Under the pieces are notes generated by a model. That model did no database searches, had not been told where the DNA came from, and was given only the letters and a program-made list of their open reading frames with translations. A stretch of DNA of 64,000 nucleotides, taken from contig CAVXIC010000013.1 in assembly GCA_963761755.1 (NCBI GenBank), forward strand, positions 310,001 to 374,000, read 5' to 3'. Below are positions 9,171-18,121 of the stretch, piece by piece (the first letter of the stretch is position 1; each line of letters opens with the position of its first letter). This DNA is from CAJXVA01 sp963761755 (GTDB lineage: Bacteria; Myxococcota_A; Polyangia; Nannocystales; Nannocystaceae). A program made the translations under genes and the position numbers.

Positions 9171-9802
9171 ATGAGCACCACGTCGATCATCGCAGCGGTC
9201 CTCTCGGCCACGCTGATGGCCCCGCAGGTGCCCTCGGACGGTGCCGTCCCCCCCCGCCCGAAGCTGCACCCGCCGAGGTGCACAGCGTGTTCGACATGGA
9301 GCTCGACGCTCCGCCGCCCCCGCCACCAGAGCCGCGTTCGGACGAAGCAGGTCCGCAGAGCGTCTTCGAGATGGACATCGACGCTCCGCCTCCTCCGCCA
9401 CCTTCGGCGGCCGCGCCGGGCGTCGGCAAAGCGCCCCGCGAGCCCGACCCTCCGCCGACGCGTCTTCGCCAGGCCGGTTGGGGGCTGCTGATCGGCGGAT
9501 TTGCGCTCGCCTCACTGGGCTCGGTGAGCTTCGGGCTGGCCGAGCGTGAGCGCAGCCGGACCCGCCAGATCTCGCTGGCCTACGACCTGTACGGGACGTC
9601 ACCGCGCCCGCTCCCCGAGGACATCGCGGCCACCCTCGACACCTCTCGACGGAATCGAACGAGGTTCACGGTCGTCGCGATCGGTTTCGCTGCCTCTGCG
9701 GCGGCTGCCTGGATCGTCTCGGGGGTGATGCTCGGGATCGCCCGGAAGCGCCGCAGGACCTCGGGTGACTGGGCCCGCTCCGGCGGCACGATTCGCTTCT
9801 GA
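9171..9802 (+). CDS. Pro-rich bitopic membrane protein, interrupted at a C8 tract
   Basis: ATG 9171 lies 8 bases after the barrel stop, with AGGAA as ribosome site, and opens a signal-like N-terminus. At the C8 run 9248-9255 the reading frame leaves this path. The coding signal continues in another frame (open from 9278, GTG) to 9802. A ninth C would join both into one protein of about 210 residues. That protein has two near-identical units, V-F-D-M-E-L-D-A-P6 and V-F-E-M-D-I-D-A-P6, then two transmembrane helices (about G-L-L-I-G-G-F onwards and V-V-A-I-G-F-A onwards) separated by a charged segment. Either the assembly lost a C, or expression is switched by slippage. Function unknown; it probably belongs to the operon above. 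Confidence 0.7.
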
Positions 9803-9844
9803 AGGGCATCCCAGCCGGCTGGATAGGGCTGCTACTGTTCGGGG

Positions 9845-10621
9845 ATGCGGACATCTCCTCGCGCGTGGACGCTCTGTGCTGCCTGCCTGCTGGGCTGCGG
9901 TGACGATGGCGGCGGCATGAACGACACTTCGAGCTCGGGCACGGCGGACGGCTCGACGAGCGTGTCTGCGACGTCGGGAACCACCGCGGGGGCCAGCGCG
10001 GGCACCCACGCCGGCTCGTCCTCCGGTGGCTCGAGCGTGAGCGGGTCGTCCTCTGGGGCGGACGGCAGCAGCAGCAGCGGTCCGGCGGAGAGCAGCAGTT
10101 CGGGGGGGCAGGGGTTCGTGGTGCTTCAGAACGACGTCTGGACCGACGGAATGCAGACGGCCGTTCAGGGCGGATTCGTCGCAGGCGAGTGCTGGGGATC
10201 CACCTACGTGCCGGACGCCTCGCACTACCCGCTTCGGATTCGCGGCTTTCAGGTCCTCATCAGTGGCGACGTCGAAGGCGTGGTTCAGCCGTTCGAAATC
10301 GGGGTCTGGACGGTGGATGAGAACCTGGCCCCAGATACTCGCATCGCGACGGCGCTGGCAGAGTTCACCGCGTCGAGCAGTGCGTTCAGCGGAGCCGAGT
10401 TCGACGTGCTCGAGCTCGACGACATCATCGTCGACGAGGGCAGTTTCGCGATCTCGATGTGTCTGGAGTCCCACGACGGCTTCCCGGGCATCGCCGCGGA
10501 CGTGGGCGGAGGGATTCTCTCCGACCGGAACTGGCTGTTCACGGGCGACGCCTGGAGCCCCTCGGAAGATCTGGGTCTGACGGGCAACTGGATCATGCGC
10601 GCGATCATCGAACCGCAGTAG
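9845..10621 (+). CDS. lipoprotein with Ser/Gly linker, unknown function
   Basis: 258 residues starting at ATG 9845. The signal peptide ends C-L-L-G-C-G and is followed by about 70 residues of Ser, Gly, Thr and Ala, the surface-tether linker typical of this group. The globular part (from about residue 95) is beta-rich with G-E-C-W and S-M-C-L containing a possible disulfide pair. No enzyme motif is visible. It stands alone, 42 bases after the previous operon, and is convergent with the next gene across a hairpin. Confidence 0.75.
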   Translation: MRTSPRAWTLCAACLLGCGDDGGGMNDTSSSGTADGSTSVSATSGTTAGASAGTHAGSSSGGSSVSGSSSGADGSSSSGPAESSSSGGQGFVVLQNDVWTDGMQTAVQGGFVAGECWGSTYVPDASHYPLRIRGFQVLISGDVEGVVQPFEIGVWTVDENLAPDTRIATALAEFTASSSAFSGAEFDVLELDDIIVDEGSFAISMCLESHDGFPGIAADVGGGILSDRNWLFTGDAWSPSEDLGLTGNWIMRAIIEPQ

Positions 10622-10646
10622 TCCCACGACGAGACCGCGGGGCGAA

Positions 10647-10688
10647 CCACGAACGAGGGGCCGGCGATGGACGCCGACCCCTTCGTGG
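10647..10688. terminator. bidirectional terminator hairpin between convergent genes
   Basis: Imperfect inverted repeat: CCACGAA pairs with TTCGTGG, then GGGG with CCCC, then CGGCG with CGCCG, with a short bulge and a small loop. It lies between convergent stops at 10621 and 10709. There is no long T tract, as is usual in this G+C range. Confidence 0.5.
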
Positions 10689-10708
10689 TCCCTCCCCGAG
10701 TGGGGCTG

Positions 10709-11932
10709 CTAGAGGCCGGGGATCAACTCTGCGCAGCCGGTGTTGCGAATGCAGCCCGAGCAGATCGTCATGTTTCCACGCTCATCGGAGTCCTGCTCGG
10801 GGCCGTTGCCGACGCCGGCGAAGTTGTCGGGGTCTTCGGTGCCCAGCGGAGCCGCACACGTGTCCGAGGTCAGCAGGATGCTGAAGCCGGCGCCTTCGAC
10901 CGCGGGCTGCCCAGGGTAGTTGATGGATCCCTGGTTGGCGTTTGGCGACTGGCCGAGGTCGATGCCTTCGTTGAGGATCACGCTGCCCGCGCTGTCTTCC
11001 ACCACGGCCTCGCAGAGCGCACCGGGGCTGTCGTCGCCGGGGAGGTTCTGCCCGTCGTTGCGCATGCTGTAGCCCACCCAGAAGTCACCCCCGGGAGGAA
11101 TGTCGACGATCGCGTCCGCGGCTTGGGCGTCGTTGGTGGCCACCTTGACCTGGCTGAAGCTGAAGCCCTGAGCCAAGCAGTCGCAGGCGTCCGGATCCCA
11201 GTTCGCCTCTTCACACGCGGTGCGCAGGTTGGGGGGGCACTCGGGCATCTCGGACATCGACGGATCGAGGATGACCCAGGCGCTGCCGTTGCTCAGGCTG
11301 ATGTCGGCCGAGCCGGGGAGACCTTCGACGCAGACGTTGCCGCGGTTTTGGTAGTCCGAGTCGGCATCGTTGTCCTCGGTCTCGATGACGAGGCTGTAGA
11401 TGAAGTCGCGGGGGAGGGTGACGCGCAGGTCGGCGCCCGAACGGTCGACTTGGGTCTGTCCGTCGTAGAAGACGGCGATTCGGCAGCCATCGGGCCACTG
11501 CATTTGTCCGGCGGGGTCGACGCAGTTGTCCTCCGGGGCGAGCGCGTAGGGCCGCGACGGGAGGCTTCCTGTCGTTGCGAAGATGGAGAGCTTGTCGAAG
11601 TCGTCGTCGGCGAGACCCTGGCCCTGGACCATCGTGAACTTGCGCATCTCGACCGTGATGCGGTCGGTGTCGGCGTACTGGACGATGACGTCCCCTCGGT
11701 TGCGGAAGTTGTCGCCGCCTTCATTGCCGATGATCAGCTCGCTGATGAGGATGTCGTCCCCGTCCTGAACCTGGAACGGCTGGTTGACCACCTCGCGCCA
11801 GTCGTCCCGGTAGGGCTGCGCGTCGCCAGAGCCCCCGCCGTCGCCGCCGCTGTTGCCCGTGGTGTCGTCGCCGCAGCCCGCGAGGGTGAGGGCGCCGAGT
11901 CCGAGAACGATCGTGAGAATTGAGCGCTTCAT
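10709..11932 (-). CDS. secreted lipoprotein, unknown function
   Basis: 407 residues. The start is the ATG at 11932-11930, behind GGAGACACT; the protein opens with a clean lipoprotein signal ending T-L-A-G-C-G. A short Gly/Asp/Thr linker follows. The mature part is acidic and beta-rich and carries several Cys pairs, including C-E-E...C-D-C and a C-terminal C-S-G-C...C. A late stretch (V-A-T-N-D-A-Q...F-W-V-G-Y-S) resembles extracellular matrix-like or adhesin folds, but I cannot assign a family. Transcribed away from ileS. Confidence 0.75.
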   Translation of the reverse strand: MKRSILTIVLGLGALTLAGCGDDTTGNSGGDGGGSGDAQPYRDDWREVVNQPFQVQDGDDILISELIIGNEGGDNFRNRGDVIVQYADTDRITVEMRKFTMVQGQGLADDDFDKLSIFATTGSLPSRPYALAPEDNCVDPAGQMQWPDGCRIAVFYDGQTQVDRSGADLRVTLPRDFIYSLVIETEDNDADSDYQNRGNVCVEGLPGSADISLSNGSAWVILDPSMSEMPECPPNLRTACEEANWDPDACDCLAQGFSFSQVKVATNDAQAADAIVDIPPGGDFWVGYSMRNDGQNLPGDDSPGALCEAVVEDSAGSVILNEGIDLGQSPNANQGSINYPGQPAVEGAGFSILLTSDTCAAPLGTEDPDNFAGVGNGPEQDSDERGNMTICSGCIRNTGCAELIPGL

Positions 11933-11953
11933 AGTGTCTCCAAAGGGGGTGAC

Positions 11954-11970
11954 GCGGAGGATATCTCCGC
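11954..11970. promoter_or_regulatory. small dyad in the divergent promoter region
   Basis: GCGGAG, five bases, CTCCGC. It sits about 20 bases upstream of the start of the minus-strand lipoprotein, in the 195-base gap shared with ileS. It could be an operator or a 5' leader hairpin; nothing else in the gap (no T-box or tRNA-like element) is recognisable. Confidence 0.3.
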
Positions 11971-12127
11971 AGCCGGGGGGCAGCAATAACGCGGTGACGA
12001 GGTCGCGGGCAAGCTCGTGGAGCCAGGGAAACGCCGTGTGGCCGTCAACCGCGTGTGCGGACGCGCAGCGTCTCCGATAGCGGCAGTTTCCGCCATACCC
12101 TACTCTTCGGGCCCCCGGAGCAAAGCC

Positions 12128-15100
12128 ATGTCCGACCAAGATGCACCGTCCACGCTCGAGGCACCCCCTGCAAGCTTCGATCTGCCGGCTCTCGAGGAGA
12201 GCATTCTCCACTTCTGGAAGGACAACGACGTCGAGGGCCGCAGCTTACGCCAAGGCTCGGATGCGGCTCGAGGCGACGGACGAACCTCGTTCGCCTTCTA
12301 CGACGGCCCTCCGTTCGCGACCGGCCTCCCACACTACGGCCACCTGCTCGCCGGGACGATCAAGGACGTCGTCCCCCGCTACCAAGCCATGCGCGGCCGG
12401 CCCGTCGAGCGGCGCTTTGGTTGGGACTGTCACGGCCTGCCGATCGAAACCTTGGTCGAGAACGAGCTGAACATCCACGGAAGCGCCGACATCGAGGCCT
12501 ACGGGATCGACACCTTCAATGCCGCCTGTCGCGCCGGTGTCCTGCGCTTCACCAAGGAGTGGGAGGTCGCGGTGCGCCGCATGGGGCGCTGGATCGACTT
12601 CGAGAACGACTACAAGACCATGGACGCCTCGTTCATGGAGACGGTGTGGTGGGTGTTCCGACAGCTCTGGGACAAGGGCTTCATCTACGAAGGCCACCGC
12701 GTTCAGCCGGTCTCGCCCGCGCTGGGCACACCCCTTTCCAACTTCGAGGTCGCGCAGGGACCTCAAGAGAAGGATCCCCTCACGCGCAAGGAGGGGCACA
12801 AGCGCCGGCAGGATCCGTCGCTCACCGCCCGCTTCAAGCTCGAGGACGAGGACGCGTACCTGTGGGCGTGGACGACCACCCCCTGGACGCTGCCGAGCAA
12901 CCTGGCGCTGGCGGTGCACCCCGACCTCGAGTACGTGAAGTTCCAGGTCGTCGAGACGGGGGAGGTCGCAATCTGCGAGCCGGGCCGGCTGGCGGACTAC
13001 CAGGAGCGCGGCAAGGTCGGAGAGACCAAGGAGCTGGCGCGCTTCAAGGGATCCGAGCTGGTCGGCCGGCCCTACGCGCCGCTGATGCCCTACTTCGAGT
13101 CCTACCGGACCAAGGAAGACGGCTCCCGATGGGCGTTCAAGGTCGTCGGGGCCGAGTACGTCACCACCGACAGCGGTACCGGGATCGTGCACCAAGCGCC
13201 TGCGTTTGGTGAGGAGGACTATCAGGTCGGGGTAAAGGAGGGCCTACCGCTGGTCCGCCCGATCGACCTGTCGGGTCGCTTCTCGGACGCGGTGCCGGAC
13301 TTCGCTGGTCAAGCGGCCAAGGACGCCGACAAGGGGATCATGGCGATGCTCAAGGACCAGGGCAAGGTCGTCGATCAGGACGTCTACGTTCACCCCTACC
13401 CGCACTGCTACCGCACCGAAGAGCCGCTGCTGTACATGGCGCTGTCCACCTGGTTCATGAAGGTGGAGGAGATGCGGGACAAGCTCGTGGCGTACAACGA
13501 GCAGATCCACTGGGTGCCCGAGCACGTGGGCAAGGGGCGCTTCGGCAACTGGCTGGCTTCGGCGAGAGACTGGAACCTGGCGCGCAACCGCTACTGGGGC
13601 ACGCCGCTGCCGATCTGGCGCTGCGACACGGATCTCGGCGACATGCACTGCGTGGGGTCGGTCGCGGAGCTCGAAGCGCTGGCCGGGCTCCCGTCGGGGT
13701 CGCTGACCGACCTGCATCGAGAGAGCGTCGACGGCATCACCTGGCCCAGCAAGGCCGGCGGTACCATGCGCCGGGTGCCGGAAGTCTTCGACTGCTGGTT
13801 CGAGTCGGGCTCGATGCCCTACGCGCAGAACCACTACCCCTTCAACCCCGAGAAGAAGGGCTACGTCGAGAACAACCTCCCTGCGGACTTCATCGCCGAG
13901 GGGCTCGATCAGACGCGCGGATGGTTCTACACGCTGCACGTGCTGGCCACCGCGCTGTTCGACCGTCCCGCGTTCAAAAACGTCATCGTCAACGGGCTGG
14001 TGCTCGCCGAAGACGGCAAGAAGATGTCGAAGCGGCTCAAGAACTACCCCGACCCCACCTTCGTGATGAAGGAGTACGGGGCCGACGCGCTGCGGGCGTA
14101 CCTGATCAACTCCGCCGTCGTGCGAGCCGAGCCGATGCGCTTCGCGGAGAAGGGCGTGCGCGACACCGTCCGCACCGTGGTGTTGCCGCTGTGGAACGCC
14201 TACAAGTTCCTCAGCACGTACGCGATCGCCGACGGTTGGTCGCCCACCTCCGCAGACCTCGACATTCGGCCCGAAGGGACGGCCGACCGCTGGATCCTCA
14301 GCCGGGTGCAGTCGTTCCTCACCGACCTGGTGGCGGAGTACGACGACTACGCGCTGTCCAACGTGGTGCCCGCGTTCCACCGCATCTGTGACGACCTCAA
14401 CAACTGGTACATCCGGCGCGGTCGTCGTCGATACTGGCGCTCCAAGGAGGAGGGGGAGGCCGCCGAGCGAGACAAGGCGCAGGCCTACGGCACGCTCTTC
14501 CGGGTGCTCAACACCATCTCGACCGCGATCGCACCGGTGATGCCGTTCTTCGCCGAGTGGATGTATCAACGCCTGGTGGTGGAGACGGGGCTCGCGCGCG
14601 ACGGTGAAGACAGCGTGCACCTGAGCAGCTTCCCGCTGCCCGATGCGACGCTGCGCGACGAGACGCTCGAGGCCGACGTGGCGGCGGTGCGTCAGGCCGT
14701 GAACCTTGGTCTCGCGATTCGCGAGCGGGAGAAGATCGGCGTGCGACGCCCTCTGGGCACCTTGACCGTGGCTTCGCCCGACGAGGCGGTTCGCACGGCG
14801 ATCATCGCTCACCAGGACGATCTGCTGTCGGAACTCAACATCAAGGCGCTCGACGTCGTCGCGGACGACGGTGGACTCGTGACCCTGCGGGCCAAGGCCA
14901 ACTTCAAGGCGCTGGGCAAGCGGCTGGGCAAGCGCATGAAAGAGGTGGCCAACGGCGTGGCGGCCCTCAGCCCCCAGGAGGTGGCGGCGTTCGTCGAGCA
15001 GGGGACGATCGACGTCCAGGGCGAGCGCTTGTCCGGTGACGACATCCTGATCGACCGCGAAGTGGCCGGCAGTCAGTCGGCCGAGGCCGCCGAGGGGATG

Positions 15101-15418
15101 ACCGTGCTGCTCGACACCGAGGTCACCAACGAACTCAAGCTCGAGGGCCTCGCGCGCGAGGTGATCAGCCGGGTGCAGAGCCTGCGCAAGACCGCCGATC
15201 TCGACGTCAGTCAGACCGTGGATCTCGTCCTGGCCTGCGACGGAGACCTGGCGGCGGTCGCCAAGCTCCCCGCGCTCGCGGCGCTGATCAAGGGTGAGAC
15301 GTTGGCCGTGACGCTCAACCACACCGCGTACGCGTCGGCGGAGACCCTCAACACCGAGCACCACGTCGCCGACACGATCGACGGAGAGAAGCTGTCGGTC
15401 GGCCTGCGCACCCGCTGA
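12128..15418 (+). CDS. ileS: isoleucyl-tRNA synthetase, eukaryote-like (type 2) form
   Basis: Attaches isoleucine to tRNA-Ile. 1,096 residues from ATG 12128, the first Met before the conserved region. Class I signatures are clear: H-Y-G-H at residues 69-72 in F-A-T-G-L-P-H-Y-G-H, G-W-D-C-H-G-L-P-I-E soon after, T-T-P-W-T-L-P-S-N at the start of the editing domain, and K-M-S-K-R at about 632-636. The HYGH form and overall length match the IleRS2 branch shared with eukaryotes, which from published work is tolerant to mupirocin. I see only this ileS here; whether the genome carries a second, bacterial-type copy cannot be known. The following membrane-protein gene starts 2 bases after the stop. 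Confidence 0.96.
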   Translation: MSDQDAPSTLEAPPASFDLPALEESILHFWKDNDVEGRSLRQGSDAARGDGRTSFAFYDGPPFATGLPHYGHLLAGTIKDVVPRYQAMRGRPVERRFGWDCHGLPIETLVENELNIHGSADIEAYGIDTFNAACRAGVLRFTKEWEVAVRRMGRWIDFENDYKTMDASFMETVWWVFRQLWDKGFIYEGHRVQPVSPALGTPLSNFEVAQGPQEKDPLTRKEGHKRRQDPSLTARFKLEDEDAYLWAWTTTPWTLPSNLALAVHPDLEYVKFQVVETGEVAICEPGRLADYQERGKVGETKELARFKGSELVGRPYAPLMPYFESYRTKEDGSRWAFKVVGAEYVTTDSGTGIVHQAPAFGEEDYQVGVKEGLPLVRPIDLSGRFSDAVPDFAGQAAKDADKGIMAMLKDQGKVVDQDVYVHPYPHCYRTEEPLLYMALSTWFMKVEEMRDKLVAYNEQIHWVPEHVGKGRFGNWLASARDWNLARNRYWGTPLPIWRCDTDLGDMHCVGSVAELEALAGLPSGSLTDLHRESVDGITWPSKAGGTMRRVPEVFDCWFESGSMPYAQNHYPFNPEKKGYVENNLPADFIAEGLDQTRGWFYTLHVLATALFDRPAFKNVIVNGLVLAEDGKKMSKRLKNYPDPTFVMKEYGADALRAYLINSAVVRAEPMRFAEKGVRDTVRTVVLPLWNAYKFLSTYAIADGWSPTSADLDIRPEGTADRWILSRVQSFLTDLVAEYDDYALSNVVPAFHRICDDLNNWYIRRGRRRYWRSKEEGEAAERDKAQAYGTLFRVLNTISTAIAPVMPFFAEWMYQRLVVETGLARDGEDSVHLSSFPLPDATLRDETLEADVAAVRQAVNLGLAIREREKIGVRRPLGTLTVASPDEAVRTAIIAHQDDLLSELNIKALDVVADDGGLVTLRAKANFKALGKRLGKRMKEVANGVAALSPQEVAAFVEQGTIDVQGERLSGDDILIDREVAGSQSAEAAEGMTVLLDTEVTNELKLEGLAREVISRVQSLRKTADLDVSQTVDLVLACDGDLAAVAKLPALAALIKGETLAVTLNHTAYASAETLNTEHHVADTIDGEKLSVGLRTR

Positions 15419-15420
15419 CG

Positions 15421-16116
15421 ATGCCGGGGCCACGCGATCGCTTCGCCAACCCGTGGCGGGCGCTGATGGGGGCCACGGCCACGGCGACAGCCCTCGGGCT
15501 CTGCGCGGTGGGCGTGGCCCTTCTGCTGCCGGAGACCTCGGCGGGGTTGTTGGTGGTTGGGATCGCGCTCGCCGGGTCGATGGGCGGCGCGTGGGCCTTC
15601 GCCCGCTCCCGCGCCGCTTCGATCGAGCCCGAGCTGGCTGCGCTGCGGCGCGACGGCGTCGTGGCCCGTTGGGAGATGGAGTCGCACCAGTGGGCCGAGT
15701 TTGCCCGGGGTCGGCGGGCACGGGCGCTCGCCTGGGTCCTCGGTGGGGCCGCCGGGCTGTCGATGCTGCCGGCGCTGCTGCTGGCCATCCTGTGGCTGGG
15801 TCCGCCCGAGGCTCCCGTGGTCGCGGGCTGGATCGCGTGGGGTCTGGGCGGCCTGTGGGCGGTCGCGTCGATCGGCGCCTTGGCGACCCGGCGGATGGGA
15901 CGAACGCCCGGGCCGGTCCTGTTCACGCCCAAGCTCTGTGCGGTCGGCGGCGCGGTCTTCTCGTGGCCGCTGGGGATCGCCACGATCGAGCTCGACGAGG
16001 CGAAGCAAACCCTGCTCGTCACCCGCCGGGGCGGTCCGTGGATTCCCGCGCGGACCTTCGCGATTCCCGTGCCCGCGACCAGCTTCGACACAGCCCGCGG
16101 CTTGCTGCGACCCTGA
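15421..16116 (+). CDS. four-helix membrane protein, unknown
   Basis: 231 residues, start ATG two bases after the ileS stop, so very likely co-transcribed. Two hydrophobic helices lie at about residues 15-60 and two more at about 100-150, separated by a basic cytoplasmic loop with R-A-R-A-A-S and R-G-R-R-A-R. The C-terminal 50 residues look like a small soluble beta domain (I-E-L-D-E-A-K-Q-T-L-L-V). No recognised family. Confidence 0.7.
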   Translation: MPGPRDRFANPWRALMGATATATALGLCAVGVALLLPETSAGLLVVGIALAGSMGGAWAFARSRAASIEPELAALRRDGVVARWEMESHQWAEFARGRRARALAWVLGGAAGLSMLPALLLAILWLGPPEAPVVAGWIAWGLGGLWAVASIGALATRRMGRTPGPVLFTPKLCAVGGAVFSWPLGIATIELDEAKQTLLVTRRGGPWIPARTFAIPVPATSFDTARGLLRP

Positions 16117-16124
16117 GCTCAGGT

Positions 16125-16156
16125 GAGCGTGTACGCTCGATCGAGCGCAAACGCTC
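16125..16156. promoter_or_regulatory. tandem inverted repeats, possible operator
   Basis: Two copies of GAGCG-N4-CGCTC at 16125-16138 and 16143-16156, centres 18 bases apart. The halves also form a perfect 14-base palindrome, CGCTCGATCGAGCG, at 16134-16147. It sits in the 100-base gap upstream of the AsmA-like gene. Two dyads at near-two-turn spacing suit cooperative binding by a dimeric regulator; an RNA role in stopping ileS transcription is also possible. Confidence 0.45.
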
Positions 16157-16216
16157 AATGAGCGGGGCTCTGGTATTCAATTATCGTGCCGTCTTTGCGT
16201 CGGCAGAGCTCTTGCA

Positions 16217-18106
16217 GTGACGCGAGGCGTGAATCGCAATTCCCCCCCACGGATCGCCGCCGTTCGCGCTCTTCGTGTCGTCGCGGGCATCGTGGGTGCC
16301 TATGCAGCCTGGATCCTCATCGTCAACATCGCGTTGTGGACTGGCTTGGTCTCCTACCTGGTCTCCGGAGAGCACAAGATGAGCACGGTTCGGATGAGCC
16401 ACGGGTGGGCGTGGACCATCTGGCCGACGACGGCGCACGTGGAGTCGTTCGAGTTGACGATCGACGCCTACAGCTACCAGCTGGGGCTGAAGACCGGCCC
16501 GGGCGTCATCGACCTGGAGCTTCACGAGCTGGTCCAGCGGCGATTCCACGCCAACAGCATCCACGCCCAGGACGCGGTCGCGGTGTTCCGCTTCAAAGCG
16601 CCCGAGGGCAAGGTCTCCGAGCAGCGGCGAGCGCTCTTTGGCCCCATCGAGGGCGTCGGCGAGCCGGTCCGGGCCTCCGAACCGCCGGATATCCCGCCGG
16701 AGGAAGACGCTTGGGAGCTCGAGCTCGACGCCATCGACGGTCAGTTCTCGGAGCTGTGGGTCAACGAGGTTCGGTTCGTCGAGGCGGATGTGCGAGTACG
16801 CGGCGGGATACGGACGCGGTCGGGTGCACTGTTTGCGGTTCACGATGCTCGTGTCGACGTCTCGAGCGCCGTCGCAAAGATGGGGGGCGAAGCGGTTGCC
16901 GAGGGCTGGAGCGGGGCGCTCGAGCTGGAGGTGGCCCCCTACGATCCGTTCTCCCTCAAAGGCAAGGCCGTGTTGGGTCAGCTTTCCACCTCGGGCGACC
17001 TTGCGGCGCAGGTCGTGAACCTCGCGCCTGCCGCGGCGCTGACGAAGCGCTCCGTGTCCCTCAGCGGAGGCGAGGGGCCGCTGCGACTGGTGTTCTCGGT
17101 TCAGGAGGGCGTCGTTGCGCGGCAAACCGACGTCGACTACCGGACCGATCGGGTGACCGTCGGGGCGAAGGGGTGGAAGGGACGAACGGGTCTCCACGCC
17201 ACGCTCACCGGTGAACTCAACGGCAAGTCGGCGCTACGCGCAGGGGTCGATCTTCGCGGCGCCCAAGTCTGGCGCAACGAGGCGGGGGACGGCGAGCGCA
17301 TCACGGTCAAGCACGTGTCTGCCTTTGCTGCGAGCCACGACACCGACCTCACCAAGAAGCTCTCGCTCGATGCCGGCCATGCGATCGTCACCGACGCGGA
17401 CGTACCCACCATTGCGACCTTCGACGACCTCGTCGATGCCGTCACGCTCGAGTCGGGAAGCGTCAAAGCCTCATATGAAGTCGACCTCAAGAGCGACGGC
17501 CGGCTCGCACACAGCATCGAGTCCAAGCTGCGCGGTGTCCAAGTGCGGAAGGACGAGACGAAGATCGGGCTGGCAGCGGACCTGTCCGCGTCCGCGACGT
17601 CGAGTCAGGATCTGCGCGAGGGCAAGACCAGCGCGCTCGACCTCGACCTCCACGACGTCTCGCTCGACACGGCCAAAGGTCACACCGACCGCACGTGGGT
17701 GAAGCTTCACCGCTCCTCGAACGTGTCGTGGAAGGGCAAGGGCGAGGTGAAGGCGACGCTGCGCGGGCGACTGGACGACCTCCGCGTCGTGCTCGCGCAC
17801 CGCGACGAGCGGCAGTCGTGGGTGGAGCGCGTGCCCGACCTCAACGTGACCAAGGCGCTGGACTTCATCATCGACGTGAAGCGAAGCAAGGGCGGGACCG
17901 AAATCCAGGTCCGGAAGCTGTCACGCCCCGGCCTGCGCATCGAGGGGATTCTCTCCCGGAACCCCAAGGGCGGCAATCGGGCCGCGTTCCGCCTGGAGCG
18001 GTTGGGTCTGGGGTTGACGCTCCGAGAGGACGGGGAGCATCGCATTCACGCGGCGACGGATGAGGCGTGGATGGACGAGCAGCGCGCGTGGGTTCGCGAG
18101 CTGTGA
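16217..18106 (+). CDS. AsmA-like membrane-anchored periplasmic protein
   Basis: 629 residues from GTG 16217; GTG 16229 is an in-frame alternative and neither has a strong ribosome site. One transmembrane helix (about residues 19-45) is followed by a long extracytoplasmic region of repeated beta strands with alternating charged and hydrophobic residues. This layout recalls AsmA/TamB-type proteins, which form lipid-conducting or outer-membrane assembly bridges, but similarity is at the level of architecture only. It lies 100 bases after the previous gene behind a tandem inverted repeat and is convergent with the next gene, 15 bases apart. Confidence 0.62.
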   Translation: MTRGVNRNSPPRIAAVRALRVVAGIVGAYAAWILIVNIALWTGLVSYLVSGEHKMSTVRMSHGWAWTIWPTTAHVESFELTIDAYSYQLGLKTGPGVIDLELHELVQRRFHANSIHAQDAVAVFRFKAPEGKVSEQRRALFGPIEGVGEPVRASEPPDIPPEEDAWELELDAIDGQFSELWVNEVRFVEADVRVRGGIRTRSGALFAVHDARVDVSSAVAKMGGEAVAEGWSGALELEVAPYDPFSLKGKAVLGQLSTSGDLAAQVVNLAPAAALTKRSVSLSGGEGPLRLVFSVQEGVVARQTDVDYRTDRVTVGAKGWKGRTGLHATLTGELNGKSALRAGVDLRGAQVWRNEAGDGERITVKHVSAFAASHDTDLTKKLSLDAGHAIVTDADVPTIATFDDLVDAVTLESGSVKASYEVDLKSDGRLAHSIESKLRGVQVRKDETKIGLAADLSASATSSQDLREGKTSALDLDLHDVSLDTAKGHTDRTWVKLHRSSNVSWKGKGEVKATLRGRLDDLRVVLAHRDERQSWVERVPDLNVTKALDFIIDVKRSKGGTEIQVRKLSRPGLRIEGILSRNPKGGNRAAFRLERLGLGLTLREDGEHRIHAATDEAWMDEQRAWVREL

Positions 18107-18121
18107 AGCGGGGTCCTGACG

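Noticed and set aside
10667..11923. A long plus-strand open frame of 418 codons
   Set aside because: It is antisense to the lipoprotein gene 10709-11932, has no ribosome site and no recognisable domain; high G+C leaves such frames open by chance.
13244..15721. An 825-codon minus-strand frame
   Set aside because: Antisense to ileS, with the skewed composition of a mirror frame.
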